Assembly (NCBI GenBank): GCA_964202965.1
Contig: CAXNKG010000002.1
Coordinates: 62,001 to 126,000, forward strand
Source of the DNA: CAXNKG01 sp964202965
GTDB lineage: Bacteria > Acidobacteriota > Vicinamibacteria > Vicinamibacterales > UBA2999
Length of the DNA stretch: 64,000 nt
Direction of reading: 5' to 3'
Each line of letters opens with the position of its first letter. Position 1 is the stretch's first letter. Below are positions 24,299 to 32,546 of the stretch, piece by piece. The notes beneath the pieces were generated by a model, which did not search any database, had not been told where the DNA came from, and saw only the letters and a program-made list of their open reading frames with translations. Made by a program: the position numbers and the translations under genes.

Positions 24299-25816
24299 TC
24301 AGGGCGCGACGAACTGGAGGCGGTCCGCGCGCGCTGCGAGGCGAGCCGCGAGCTCGAGCGCGAGCGTCGCCACGCGAGTGGCGCCGACGGCGTCAATCCG
24401 CTGCCAGTCGTCGGTGGGACGGTGGTAGTCGTCGTGAAAGCCGGTGAACAGGTGCAGCGCCGGCACCCGCTTGTCGAGGAACGACGCGTCGTCGCTGCGG
24501 CCGGCTCCGATGGTGCTGGGCCGGACGTCGAGTCCGGCGACCTTGCCCGCGCCTTCGACTTCGGCGCGCAGCGGCGCCGCCGTCGTCATTCCGCCGACCT
24601 CCACGCCGCGCCGCGGCCGGCCGATCATGTCCATGTTCAGCATGGCGATGGTGTCCGACATCGGGATCGCCGGATGGTTCGCGTAGTGCGCCGAGCCATG
24701 CAGGCCGCGCTCCTCGCCGGCGAATGCCACGAAGACCAGCGAGCGCGGAAACCGCGATCGATCGGCGGCCGCGGCCCGTCCAATTTCAATCAGTGCGGCG
24801 ACGCCCGACGCGTTGTCGTCGGCTCCGTTGTGAATCTCGCCGGTGCGCTCGGGACTGCTGGAGAATCGGCCGCCGAGCCCGACATGGTCGTAATGACCGC
24901 CCAGCACCACGGCCTCGGCGCCTTTCGCGGCGTCGGCACCGGGCAGAATACCGACGACGTTGCGCAGCGTCCGCCGGTTGGTGGCCAGCTGCTGCGTGTA
25001 GTCGACCGTCACCCCAGGAAGCGCGCGGGAGCGTGGAATCAGGTCCCGCTCGATCATCATGGCCACGCCATCCAGTCCGAGTTCCTCAAGCAGGGGCGCG
25101 ACCGCGTCGCGCTGGACCCGCAGCACCGGTATCGCGTGATCTACCGGATCGGGCTCCGCGAGAAACGTCCGGTAGTTCACCTCGTCAACCTGATGCGACG
25201 GATCGGACACGACGATCAGCGCGCGCGCGCCGCGCGTCCGCGCCGCCATCGCCTTCGCGTACACCGTCGTCTCACGAAGCGGACGAGTCCCATTCAACCG
25301 GCTGTCCGCCCTGCTCTCCTGCGGCTCGTGCGAGAAGATCAGGACGGCTTTTCCCGTCACGTCGAGCCCATCGTAATCGTCGTACTTGAAGCCGGGCGCC
25401 GAGATGCCGTAGCCGGCAAAGACGACCGGAAGGTCTTCGAGGGTAACGGCCGCATCGTTCGGCGTCGCCGCGATTGGCAGATAGGACACGCCGAGCGAGA
25501 GCGTGGCTGATTGCTTCGCGCCCCGGATGACGAGCCGATTGGTGCCGGCGACGGTGACACCGATCGTCAGTTCGAATGACTGGAACCAGCCGCCTCCCTC
25601 GCCGCCCGGGCGCAGGCCCGCTTCCTTGAATGCCGCCGCAATGTAGTCGGCGGCCCGCTCCAGACCTTCGGTGCCATTCCCTCGTCCCCGAAGCTCGTCC
25701 GAGGCGAGGAACTTGATGTGGTCCAGGATGGCATCGGGCGGGATCGCGGGCGTGACGGCGCTCAGGCCGCACACGGCCAGCACGAACACCAGCACTGACG
25801 AGACGGCCCGGGTCAT
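24299..25816 (-). CDS. secreted M28-family zinc aminopeptidase with PA domain
   Basis: A 505-residue exported peptidase. ATG 25816 opens a Sec signal peptide (VLVFVLAVCGLSAVTPA). A protease-associated domain fills ~100-250, and the di-zinc M28 core follows: VVLGGHYDHVG (His/Asp), GADDNASG (bridging Asp), AGEERGLHGS (general base Glu and Glu ligand), MLNMDMIGR (Asp) and a late TGFHDDYHRPTDD (His). All ligands are present, so it should be active. It probably releases N-terminal amino acids from peptides outside the inner membrane. It shares the strand with the CNNM pair downstream. Confidence 0.9.
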   Translation of the reverse strand: MTRAVSSVLVFVLAVCGLSAVTPAIPPDAILDHIKFLASDELRGRGNGTEGLERAADYIAAAFKEAGLRPGGEGGGWFQSFELTIGVTVAGTNRLVIRGAKQSATLSLGVSYLPIAATPNDAAVTLEDLPVVFAGYGISAPGFKYDDYDGLDVTGKAVLIFSHEPQESRADSRLNGTRPLRETTVYAKAMAARTRGARALIVVSDPSHQVDEVNYRTFLAEPDPVDHAIPVLRVQRDAVAPLLEELGLDGVAMMIERDLIPRSRALPGVTVDYTQQLATNRRTLRNVVGILPGADAAKGAEAVVLGGHYDHVGLGGRFSSSPERTGEIHNGADDNASGVAALIEIGRAAAADRSRFPRSLVFVAFAGEERGLHGSAHYANHPAIPMSDTIAMLNMDMIGRPRRGVEVGGMTTAAPLRAEVEGAGKVAGLDVRPSTIGAGRSDDASFLDKRVPALHLFTGFHDDYHRPTDDWQRIDAVGATRVATLALELAARLAARADRLQFVAP

Positions 25817-25832
25817 TGGAAACGATCCTAAC

Positions 25833-26678
25833 CTAGGCGCCGAGCGCGCTTTCGACCAGCACACGCTCCCGGGTAGTGAGCTCCGGCAGCCGGATCTGCT
25901 GGATACCGCCCGTACCGAGCCTGGCCGACACGATACCCGGCCGGCGGCTGACACCGAACTCACCCTGCAGCTGCGTCATCACGCTGAGGAACCGGCGCGA
26001 CGAGGCGAGCAGGGCGTTCACCACGTCGGCAGCGGCGGTGCCCAGGGCGTACGGTCCTGGCGGCCAGAGCGCTTTTGCGCGCGCGTCGATGCGCGCCAAC
26101 GTGACCTGCGGCAGCACCTGTTGCAGTGCGTATCCGCCGATCGACGCTTCACTCCACGGGACCACGAGCCCGCCGGGTGGTGCGCCGAGCACCGTCAGCA
26201 TGATGTCTGACGGCGAACAGTCGGCTTCCATCGCGACGATGGCCGTGACGGCCGACACCACCGCGTGAGGCGCGGAGCCGATGAGCTGTCGCCGCGGCAC
26301 CTGCACATCGGCGGCCGTTGTCGCGAGGAGCCGGGCGTGATCGGCGGCGGCGAATACGATCGGCGCATCTCCGATGTAGCCGGCCAGCTGTCGTACGCGG
26401 AGCAGGGCGTCGCCGGCGGACGGCTCACCGCCCCTGCCGAAGTCGTCGGCGATGACGCAGACGTCACATCCGACCGCGCGGCTCGCGTCTCCCGTTCCCT
26501 CAAGGCGCGCGTGGAACGCCATGATCGGGCCGGCCTGCTGAATGTCGAGCGCCTTGCCGGCGGCGACGTTCGCGGCGGCGTCAATAATCACGACACGACG
26601 CGCCTGTCCCCCCGCCGCGAGCGCATAGGCGGCGGCGCCGCCTATCTCGCCTGCTCCGATGATCGCGACGGTGGTCAT
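25833..26678 (-). CDS. lactate/malate dehydrogenase-like protein lacking catalytic residues
   Basis: A 281-residue protein with the LDH/MDH fold: dinucleotide motif VAIIGAGEIGGAAAYALA, acidic VVIIDAAANVAAGKALDIQQA and the C-terminal TQLQGEFGVS. The catalytic set is missing. Where family members have RKPGMSR there is RGGEPSAG, where LDxARxR is expected there is APHAVVSA, and the GxHGD histidine loop is GAPPGG. It therefore probably cannot reduce 2-oxoacids and may bind NAD(H) as a sensor or act on something else. ATG 26678 is 32 bp from the divergent SDR start. Confidence 0.75.
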   Translation of the reverse strand: MTTVAIIGAGEIGGAAAYALAAGGQARRVVIIDAAANVAAGKALDIQQAGPIMAFHARLEGTGDASRAVGCDVCVIADDFGRGGEPSAGDALLRVRQLAGYIGDAPIVFAAADHARLLATTAADVQVPRRQLIGSAPHAVVSAVTAIVAMEADCSPSDIMLTVLGAPPGGLVVPWSEASIGGYALQQVLPQVTLARIDARAKALWPPGPYALGTAAADVVNALLASSRRFLSVMTQLQGEFGVSRRPGIVSARLGTGGIQQIRLPELTTRERVLVESALGA

Positions 26679-26710
26679 GTGTGAAGGTCCATGTATTGTA
26701 TAAAGGCGAC

Positions 26711-27433
26711 GTGGCACTCAGCGGGAAAGTTGCGTTTGTCACCGGTGGATCGCGCGGGATCGGTCTCGCGATTGCGCGCGCGCTGCTGGAGGAGGGTGCC
26801 CGGGTTGCGATCACCGCGACATCGGACGCGACGCTGCACGCCGCATCCGAGGCCCTGGCGTCGGCTGGGCGCCCCGATGACCTCTTCACGATTCGCGCCG
26901 ATGTTCGGCGCCACGAGCAGGTCGATCGCGCGGTCGCCGCGGCGGTGCAGCGCTTCGGCGGCATCGACATCCTCGTCAACAATGCCGGCGTCGGCATCTT
27001 CAAGCCGGTCGGCGATCTCTCGATTGACGAGTGGCACACGATCCTCGACACCAATCTGACCGGGGTGTTCTATTGCTGCCGCGCGGCGCTGCCGCGCCTC
27101 CGTGCGCGCGGCGGCGGCTGGATCGTCAACATCAGCAGCCTGTCAGGGAAGCATCCGTTCGCCGACGCGGCGGCGTATTGCGCGTCGAAGGCGGGGTTGA
27201 ATGCGTTCACCGATGCGCTGATGCAGGAAGTGCGGCACGACGGCATCCGCGTCACCTGCATCATGCCGGGTTCAGTCCGCACGGAGTTCGGTGCGCGGCG
27301 GCCTGGCAGCGACGACTGGCGGCTGGCGCCGGAGGACATCGCGCAGGCCGTCTGTGACGCCGTCCGTCATCCGGATCGAAGCCTGCCGAGCGCCATCGAG
27401 ATTCGTCCGTCCCGGCCGCCGAAGAAGGCGTGA
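26711..27433 (+). CDS. short-chain dehydrogenase/reductase
   Basis: A 240-residue classical SDR: cofactor loop TGGSRGIG, NNAG, catalytic Ser in NISSLSG and Tyr-Lys in YCASKAG. The N-terminal glycine pattern and Thr-Ser after beta-2 suggest NADP(H) or NAD(H), unresolved. I choose GTG 26711 because the fold begins there (VALSGKVAFVTG); GTG 26681 would enter the divergent spacer. TATAAA at 26699-26704, just 6 nt before this GTG, could be the -10 box of a leaderless mRNA. Substrate unknown. The pseudokinase gene overlaps its stop (TGATG). Confidence 0.85.
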   Translation: MALSGKVAFVTGGSRGIGLAIARALLEEGARVAITATSDATLHAASEALASAGRPDDLFTIRADVRRHEQVDRAVAAAVQRFGGIDILVNNAGVGIFKPVGDLSIDEWHTILDTNLTGVFYCCRAALPRLRARGGGWIVNISSLSGKHPFADAAAYCASKAGLNAFTDALMQEVRHDGIRVTCIMPGSVRTEFGARRPGSDDWRLAPEDIAQAVCDAVRHPDRSLPSAIEIRPSRPPKKA

Positions 27434-28341
27434 TGGGGTCGACCGCTCCGGCCCCGTTAGGCGTCATCGCGCATTACAACCTGCTCGAGCGTCTTGATCC
27501 GGCCGGTCCGGGCGACCTCTTTCGCGCGCGCGACACCCATCGCGGCCGCACCGTGACGATCCGCCTGTTGCCCGGCTCCTTCGAAGCCGACCCCGACTCC
27601 CGCCGCGCCTTCGTCGCCCGCGCGCAAACGATGATCGCGACGTCGCACCCGAACGTCACCACCGTCTTCGACGTGGGGGAGCAGGCTGGGCGCCTGTACC
27701 TCGTATTCGAGTTTCTCAAGGGGCAGTCGCTGCGCGCCGAGATGGCCGGCCGCGCGATGAACGTGCGCCGCGCCGTGGAGCTCGCCGTCCAGATGGCCGA
27801 CGCCATTGCGGACGCGCATGCCGCCGGGTTCATCCACGGAGGGCTGAGCCCCGATTCCATCGTCATCACCGCGAAGGGACACGCCAAGATCCCGCCACTC
27901 GAATTCGCGACCAGGGGCGGCTTCGATCAGAACGACGGGACGTCGCGGCTGAGCGATTACGACTCGCCGGAGGAGGCGCGCGGCGAGGCGGCCGACGAGC
28001 GAGCGGATATCTACTCGATCGGGGCCATCCTCTACGAAATGCTCAGCACGCGGCGACCGCCGCACCGCGGCGCTGCCGCGCCGAGCGTCTCGAACCGGCA
28101 CGTGCCTCCGGAGGTCGATGACGTCGTGCTCCGCGCCGTCGCGCCCAACCCGAACTCGCGCCTTCAGAGCGCGGCGACATTCGCCGCCGAGCTGCGCAGC
28201 GTGTCGGCGATCCTGGACGTGCGCGGCGGCGCCAGCGACGAGGACCAGGAAGAACCACCGGCCGCCAACGTCAGCCGCGCGCTTCTCATGACGATGCTTA
28301 TTCTTGCGGCGATTGGCCTGCTGGTGTGGATGGTGATGTAG
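27433..28341 (+). CDS. membrane-anchored protein-kinase-like protein (pseudokinase)
   Basis: A 302-residue protein with a Ser/Thr-kinase fold and one C-terminal TM helix (MTMLILAAIGLLVWMV). The lobes are recognisable: HPNVTTVFDVGEQ, LVFEFLKGQSL, AVQMADAIADAHAAGFIHGGLSPDSIVI and DIYSIGAILYEML. Three catalytic elements are altered: the ATP Lys of the VAIK strand is Arg in TVTIRLL, the HRDLKPxN loop is HGGLSPDS with no catalytic Asp, and DFG is replaced by LEF in KIPPLEFA. It is thus probably an inactive scaffold or sensor. It is coupled to the SDR, and its last 44 bp overlap the convergent receiver gene. Confidence 0.8.
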   Translation: MGSTAPAPLGVIAHYNLLERLDPAGPGDLFRARDTHRGRTVTIRLLPGSFEADPDSRRAFVARAQTMIATSHPNVTTVFDVGEQAGRLYLVFEFLKGQSLRAEMAGRAMNVRRAVELAVQMADAIADAHAAGFIHGGLSPDSIVITAKGHAKIPPLEFATRGGFDQNDGTSRLSDYDSPEEARGEAADERADIYSIGAILYEMLSTRRPPHRGAAAPSVSNRHVPPEVDDVVLRAVAPNPNSRLQSAATFAAELRSVSAILDVRGGASDEDQEEPPAANVSRALLMTMLILAAIGLLVWMVM

Positions 28342-28681
28342 CCAGAATCTCCGCCAGGTGCTCCACAAACGCCGACCGCGCCAGCACCTGGTCGATGCCT
28401 GCCGTTTTCGCCGCCTGAATCACATCCGTCTGTACGTGCGAGACGTAGCCGAGCGTCGGAATCCGGCGCAGGGCCGGGTCGCCCTTGAGCGCGGCGATCG
28501 CGTCGAGCGGGCGGAGCCTGGCGCTGTTGAGATCGAAGATCACCAGCGACGGCTGTTTCTCGCGAACGCGCGCCACGACATTGCCCGGGTTGCGCTCGAA
28601 GAAGACCGGCGCGCCGATGGCCTTTGCGGTGGTGGAAATCTTCACGGAGAACATCAGGTCGTCAACGGCGCATAGGATCAT
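28298..28681 (-). CDS. stand-alone receiver-like protein
   Basis: A 127-residue protein with a CheY-like fold and no output domain: VDD in the first strand, phosphoacceptor Asp in LVIFDLNSARL, and a switch region LGYVSHV. The Lys near beta-5 is not obvious (VLARSAF), so phosphorylation is uncertain. I take ATG 28681; ATGs at 28690 and 28693 are also in frame. The upstream side is an AGTAGGC tandem repeat, and no ribosome site is visible. Partner kinase unknown. Confidence 0.7.
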   Translation of the reverse strand: MILCAVDDLMFSVKISTTAKAIGAPVFFERNPGNVVARVREKQPSLVIFDLNSARLRPLDAIAALKGDPALRRIPTLGYVSHVQTDVIQAAKTAGIDQVLARSAFVEHLAEILATSPSTPAGQSPQE

Positions 28682-28693
28682 GGGGAACATCAT

Positions 28694-28714
28694 AGTAGGC
28701 AGTAGGCAGTAGGC
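28694..28714 (+). repeat. heptamer tandem repeat AGTAGGC x3
   Basis: Three perfect AGTAGGC units lie in the 43-bp divergent spacer between the receiver gene and the MBL-fold gene. The repeat may affect spacing of the two promoters. Confidence 0.85.
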
Positions 28715-28724
28715 AGGGGCAGGC

Positions 28725-29372
28725 ATGATTCTCGAAGCGCGCGCCGTCGGGCCATTGTTCAAGAACGGGTTTGTCGTCGGATGCGAACGCACGCGTGAGG
28801 CGATTGTCATCGACCCGGGAGACGAGGCGGATCAGCTGATTGCCCTCGTCCGTCAGCATCGGCTGACGGTCACGCACATTCTCCTGACGCACGCCCATTT
28901 CGATCACGTGTCCGGGGTCACGGAGGCGAAGGACGCCTTCAACGCCCCGGTCTACCTGCACCGGGACGACCTGCCGCTCTATCAGTTCGCGGTACAGCAG
29001 GGGCAGATGTTCGGGATCGAGATTGCGAAGCCGCCTGATGTCGATGTCTTCTACGGCAGCGCCCCGATCGCGTTCGGCGACCATACCGTTCGCGTCCACC
29101 ACACGCCGGGGCACTGCCCCGGAGGGGTGTGTCTCCAGGTGGACAACCATCTGTTCGTGGGCGATACGCTGTTTGCAGGAGGCATCGGCCGGACCGATCT
29201 TCCGGGCGGCAATTACGACGTGCTGATGCGATCGATCACCGGCGTGCTGTTTGCGCTCGGAGACGACTCGGTCGTGCATCCCGGCCACGGCGCCGACACG
29301 ACGATCGGACGGGAGCGCCGCACGAATCCGTTCGTGCTCGAGTATCTGGCGACTCATAGTACGAACTCTTAG
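28725..29372 (+). CDS. metallo-beta-lactamase-fold hydrolase (glyoxalase II-like)
   Basis: A 215-residue MBL-fold enzyme of the YcbL/glyoxalase-II-like group. The metal motif THAHFDHVSG (HxHxDH) is followed by the ligands HTPGHCPGG, VGDTLF (bridging Asp) and VHPGHGADT. The length is that of one-domain family members without the C-terminal glyoxalase helical domain. It probably hydrolyses a thioester such as S-lactoylglutathione or an analogue; substrate unproven. The start is ATG 28725, after a divergent heptamer-repeat spacer. Confidence 0.88.
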   Translation: MILEARAVGPLFKNGFVVGCERTREAIVIDPGDEADQLIALVRQHRLTVTHILLTHAHFDHVSGVTEAKDAFNAPVYLHRDDLPLYQFAVQQGQMFGIEIAKPPDVDVFYGSAPIAFGDHTVRVHHTPGHCPGGVCLQVDNHLFVGDTLFAGGIGRTDLPGGNYDVLMRSITGVLFALGDDSVVHPGHGADTTIGRERRTNPFVLEYLATHSTNS

Positions 29373-29852
29373 TACGTAGTGTCCGGCTTCCCCGGCCCGC
29401 TAACGCCTGACGGGGCGGGCAGCCGGACCTGGTCGGCACTGACTTCGCCTGCGTCGGCGGGCATCTCGACTCCGCTCCGCGGCTCGGCTCGCCCGCAGGG
29501 AGGCGGCACGTTCGAGGCTTCGTCGTGGCCGTCTTTCCCCGGCGACCGAATCCGCGTCGCTCCGCGAGACGCCCGCCGCCGCAGGCTCAGAATCACACCC
29601 ATGCGTTGAACCCTGGCGCGCTTGGCGTGAAGAGCCCGGCCGACCAGTTGTAGCTGCACACGGTTGGCTGCGGGGCGGCTGCGGGTAAACGTGGCGCGTC
29701 GGCGCGTCGCGCACGGAAATCCTGTGCGGTCCTGGAGCGTAACCTATACGATCGGGGCCTGCGGAAGGCGATGGCGTCAACTGCAGGCTGACGTCGCGGT
29801 CTATTCCAAGAGTAGTTATGCATTCGATTGAAACCATGACGAACGGTGCCGA
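29373..29852. other. 480-bp gene-free segment with a long imperfect hairpin
   Basis: No convincing gene is present. The left part holds a hairpin: GTCCGGCT (29381-29388) pairs with AGCCGGAC (29421-29428), and inside it GCCCGC (29395-29400) pairs with GCGGGC (29415-29420). It has no T-run and looks like a REP-type intergenic element. Open frames here are short and without family features. The segment forms the left border of the cassette-like region; I saw no integrase or attI-like site in it. Confidence 0.5.
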
Positions 29853-30593
29853 TTGTCGCTGATCATCACGCTCTTCACGCGAGAAGGCATTGTCATGGCC
29901 GCTGACAGCCGGCTGACTCTAAATGCGCAGCAGAACCAAGCCGGCCAACAAACCGTACAACTGTCTGTCGGGCAAACCGACTCTGTTCACAAGCTCTTTC
30001 TGGCACCAGTGGCCGTGGGCATTGCGACATACGGCGCCGCCGATATTCAGGGAGTTCCAATTGCCGGCTACGTAGATACCTTCATTCAAGAACGCCTGAA
30101 TCCACCTCATGAGGTGGATGCTGTTCCTCAGCTCTTGCTCGATCATTTCCGAGCGCTTCCGGGTCCGCCGGCCACATTTTTTCATGTCGCAGGGTACAAG
30201 TCGGAACACGGTAGCCGCGTTCAGCACGTCTGGGTTGTCGATGTCGCGCAGAACACTATCCAGCGTGTGAACCAGCCCGATCAGCAGGGCGCGCAATGGG
30301 GCGGCGAGACCGACGTTCTCGCTCGCCTCGCGACCGCCGTGTTCACGCGCGACGGGCAAGGTGCCTATCAAGCGGTTCCGGTGTTTGCGATTCCATGGCA
30401 GTTCTTTACGTTGCAGGATGCCATCGATTTCGCGGCATACGGGATGCGAGCCACGATCGAATCGATGAGATTCCAGGCCAGGGCGAAGACGGTGGGCGGT
30501 CCAGTTGACATACTTGTGTTGAAGCCCGCGGCGACAGAGTGGGTGGCTAGAAAGCAGCTACGGCCACCTCTCGGATTGGGCGGGGATGCATAG
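29853..30593 (+). CDS. cassette gene 1: proteasome-like Ntn-hydrolase-fold protein (tentative)
   Basis: A 246-residue protein not assigned to a named family. Its start resembles proteasome beta-type Ntn hydrolases: GIVMAADSRLT matches the GVVLAADTRAT pattern, and HKLFLAPVAVGIATYGAAD matches the K-I...G...D strand pair. If Met1 is removed, Ser2 would sit where the catalytic Thr1 is, with Asp18 and Lys47 as Asp17 and Lys33 equivalents. This is inference from a weak pattern. TTG 29853 is the only fitting start. Its stop lies in the left part of an attC-like site. Confidence 0.55.
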   Translation: MSLIITLFTREGIVMAADSRLTLNAQQNQAGQQTVQLSVGQTDSVHKLFLAPVAVGIATYGAADIQGVPIAGYVDTFIQERLNPPHEVDAVPQLLLDHFRALPGPPATFFHVAGYKSEHGSRVQHVWVVDVAQNTIQRVNQPDQQGAQWGGETDVLARLATAVFTRDGQGAYQAVPVFAIPWQFFTLQDAIDFAAYGMRATIESMRFQARAKTVGGPVDILVLKPAATEWVARKQLRPPLGLGGDA

Positions 30594-30652
30594 CAGCAAC
30601 TGGAGCCGACGCGCCATGTTGGTGCGCCGCGGCTCAGTTGCAGTCGTTAGGC
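30591..30652 (+). other. attC-like site 1
   Basis: CAACTGgAGCCG (30597-30608) pairs with CGGCTCAGTTG (30630-30640), leaving one unpaired G. The inner arm CGCGCCA pairs with TGGTGCG with one mismatch. The right core GTTAGGC is at 30646-30652; the left core is degenerate. Confidence 0.6.
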
Positions 30653-30665
30653 AGCGAAGAATCGA

Positions 30666-31379
30666 TTGAAGAATCAGTACTTCGGCGATCGCCGCGACCT
30701 ATTCAAGTACGACCTACTCCTTGACTTGGTCGAGGGTCACGGAGCGAAGCGGCTCACCCTAGTTCCAATGCTGACGCCGGATGACGACTCGAGCGAGGGG
30801 CGCCTGACTCAGGCTGACAGCCGTGGTCGTAGGCGAGTGTTGTTCGACTTCTTGAAGCATTGTCTCGACTCTGGCCAGCGCGATATTAGGAAGCTCCGAG
30901 AGGTAATGCCGCAATTTGCGGTCGACTTCATGCCGTTTCGCGATGACCTCTGGTTTACCCAAGAGCAACGAACCGACTACTTCGACGCCGTGAAGGGAGA
31001 ACTCTTGGACAGGTCCGTGATCTTCTTCGATCCGGACATAGGACTCGAAACTGGCACGACCGGCTACATGCGGAAAAGCAGCCCGGAAAAATACCTCCTC
31101 TATTCCGAGCTGAAGAGCGTTTGGAAGCGCTCGTCGGTTGACAGCGTCGTCGTTGTATACCAGCACCTGCAGAAGGATGCTCGCAAGCGGCTGGGCGACG
31201 TGGAGCGACGAGTCAGTGATCTCCATCGGTTGTTGGAAACTCGCGCCTATGCGGTCCAATGGAATGATCTGGCATTCCTCGTTGTTGCGCGGGACGGTGA
31301 TGTTGGGTGCCAGATGCGTGCTTCGCTGTTACGTCACGCTCAGAGACACTCACTCGCGTTTCGTGAGCACACTGCCTAA
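30666..31379 (+). CDS. cassette gene 2: conserved protein of unknown function
   Basis: A 237-residue soluble protein starting at TTG 30666 with MKNQYFGDRRDLFKYDLLLD. I recognise this N-terminal pattern (KNQYxGDxxDxxKYxLL) from uncharacterised proteins that are widespread in bacteria, but no function is known to me. Other marks are VPMLTPDD, VIFFDPDIGLE and VVVYQHLQK, which suggest an alpha/beta fold with conserved acidic residues. The stop codon TAA is embedded in the left core of the following attC-like site, the usual compact cassette layout. Confidence 0.7.
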   Translation: MKNQYFGDRRDLFKYDLLLDLVEGHGAKRLTLVPMLTPDDDSSEGRLTQADSRGRRRVLFDFLKHCLDSGQRDIRKLREVMPQFAVDFMPFRDDLWFTQEQRTDYFDAVKGELLDRSVIFFDPDIGLETGTTGYMRKSSPEKYLLYSELKSVWKRSSVDSVVVVYQHLQKDARKRLGDVERRVSDLHRLLETRAYAVQWNDLAFLVVARDGDVGCQMRASLLRHAQRHSLAFREHTA

Positions 31380-31472
31380 CAAGCGGCTGCACTTGTCGGC
31401 GGCCGCAGTAGTATCTGGGCAAGATCGAAACTACACAGGGCGGCCGCCGCAGGTGAGCCGCCAGCGTTAGAC
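31374..31472 (+). other. attC-like site 2 (best match)
   Basis: Left core GCCTAAC (31374-31380) and right core GTTAGAC (31466-31472) match RYYYAAC and GTTRRRY. The arms GCGGCTgCAC and GTGAGCCGC pair with one unpaired G, and GGCGGCCGC-type inner arms continue the stem. Length 99 bp, typical of attC. Confidence 0.8.
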
Positions 31473-31488
31473 CGCGGAACTAATCGCC

Positions 31489-32172
31489 ATGGACCAAACT
31501 GCGGAACAGGTCAGAGCGGAAGATTTGGACAAGCTCGGACCGAAGCTTGCCCCTGTCTTCTCCGAACTCAAGAACGACCTCGCCTGGCTGCAAGTCAAAT
31601 GGGCGGAGTACCGAGAACTATTCGGCTCGTCTCCGCAGCGAATCGAACTGTTGAACTCCGCCGCTGGTTTGTTCTTCCGAATCCTCCAAGACACCTTGTG
31701 GGAGGATGCGTTGCTACACCTTTGCCGGTTGACTGATCGACCGACGATGCGAGGCCGAGACAATCTGACCATCCGAGCCTTGCCGGAACTTCTCGACGAC
31801 GAGGCGCTAAAGGTGGACGTCAGTCGGCTCGTCGCGGAGGCCATTGCGAAAGTCGCCTTCGCTCGGGACTGGAGGAATCGACGTATCGGGCATCGCGACC
31901 TCGGAATCGCGCTCGGCTCGGCGAGCACACCTCTCGCCGCCGTGAGCAGAGCCGACGTGTCTGAAGCCTTGTCCGCGATTCACCGGGTCGTTAACGAGAT
32001 ACATGAGCGCCTTTTGGACTCAACTCTCTCAGACGAAGTGATTGCGCCTTCCGCTGGCGCCGAGGCATTGCTGTACGTTATTCGCGATGGACTTGAGGCT
32101 GACGCGGCGAGGCGCGAGCGCATACGTTCCGGGACGTTCACTCACGCTGACCTTCGTCACGAAGCGGTCTAG
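31489..32172 (+). CDS. cassette gene 3: HEPN/AbiU2-like protein
   Basis: A 227-residue all-helical protein. The segment FFRILQDTLWEDALLHLCRLTDRP and the later RNRRIGHRD resemble HEPN proteins of the AbiU2 type; the second matches the R-x4-6-H motif of HEPN ribonucleases. AbiU2-like proteins are linked to phage abortive infection in some bacteria, so a defence or toxin role is plausible but unproven. ATG 31489 follows attC-like site 2 by 16 bp. No separate antitoxin gene is in this cassette. Confidence 0.6.
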   Translation: MDQTAEQVRAEDLDKLGPKLAPVFSELKNDLAWLQVKWAEYRELFGSSPQRIELLNSAAGLFFRILQDTLWEDALLHLCRLTDRPTMRGRDNLTIRALPELLDDEALKVDVSRLVAEAIAKVAFARDWRNRRIGHRDLGIALGSASTPLAAVSRADVSEALSAIHRVVNEIHERLLDSTLSDEVIAPSAGAEALLYVIRDGLEADAARRERIRSGTFTHADLRHEAV

Positions 32173-32246
32173 CCTGCGCTGCATCCGACGCCGCCCGCGT
32201 CGCTCGCGCGCCGCCGCCGGCGCGGCGTGGCGGCAGGTCGTTTGGC
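32167..32246 (+). other. attC-like site 3 (weak)
   Basis: Arms CTGC-at-CC-g-ACGCCGC (32179-32194) and GCGGCGT-GG-cg-GCAG (32222-32236) pair with one extra G and a 2-nt mismatch. The cores are degenerate: GTCTAGC (32167-32173) and GTTTGGC (32240-32246). Confidence 0.45.
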
Positions 32247-32317
32247 CGATCTGGGGGAACGACGATCGACGACAGCAACAAAACGCCAAAGCCCTGTGCT
32301 TGTCGTAAACTTGGCCT

Positions 32318-32542
32318 ATGAGCGCACTCGAACGCATCACGATTGAGCCGAATGTGCGATTCGGAAAGCCGTGTGTCCGAGGCACGCGGATCACCGTCGG
32401 CGACGTCCTGGGGTACCTGGCCGCAGGAACGTCCGAGGATGAGATCCTCCGGGAGTTTCCGCAACTGACACGCGACGACCTCCGGGCCTGCCTGGCCTAC
32501 GCGGCCGAGCGGGAGCGTCGAACACTCGGCGTTCCGGCTTGA
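32318..32542 (+). CDS. DUF433 antitoxin-like protein
   Basis: A 74-residue DUF433 protein: ITIEPNVRFGKPCVRGTRITV, then a helix-turn-helix (VGDVLGYLAAGTSEDEILREFPQL) and a final helix LRACLAYAAER. DUF433 proteins usually pair with a PIN-like DUF5615 gene, as here, and are taken to be the antitoxin and auto-repressor. The next gene starts 4 nt after its stop. Confidence 0.88.
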   Translation: MSALERITIEPNVRFGKPCVRGTRITVGDVLGYLAAGTSEDEILREFPQLTRDDLRACLAYAAERERRTLGVPA

Positions 32543-32546
32543 GTCC

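Noticed and set aside
29381..29428. An attC site at the left border of the cassettes
   Set aside because: The hairpin lacks the GTTRRRY core and unpaired-base pattern; it resembles a REP-type palindrome.
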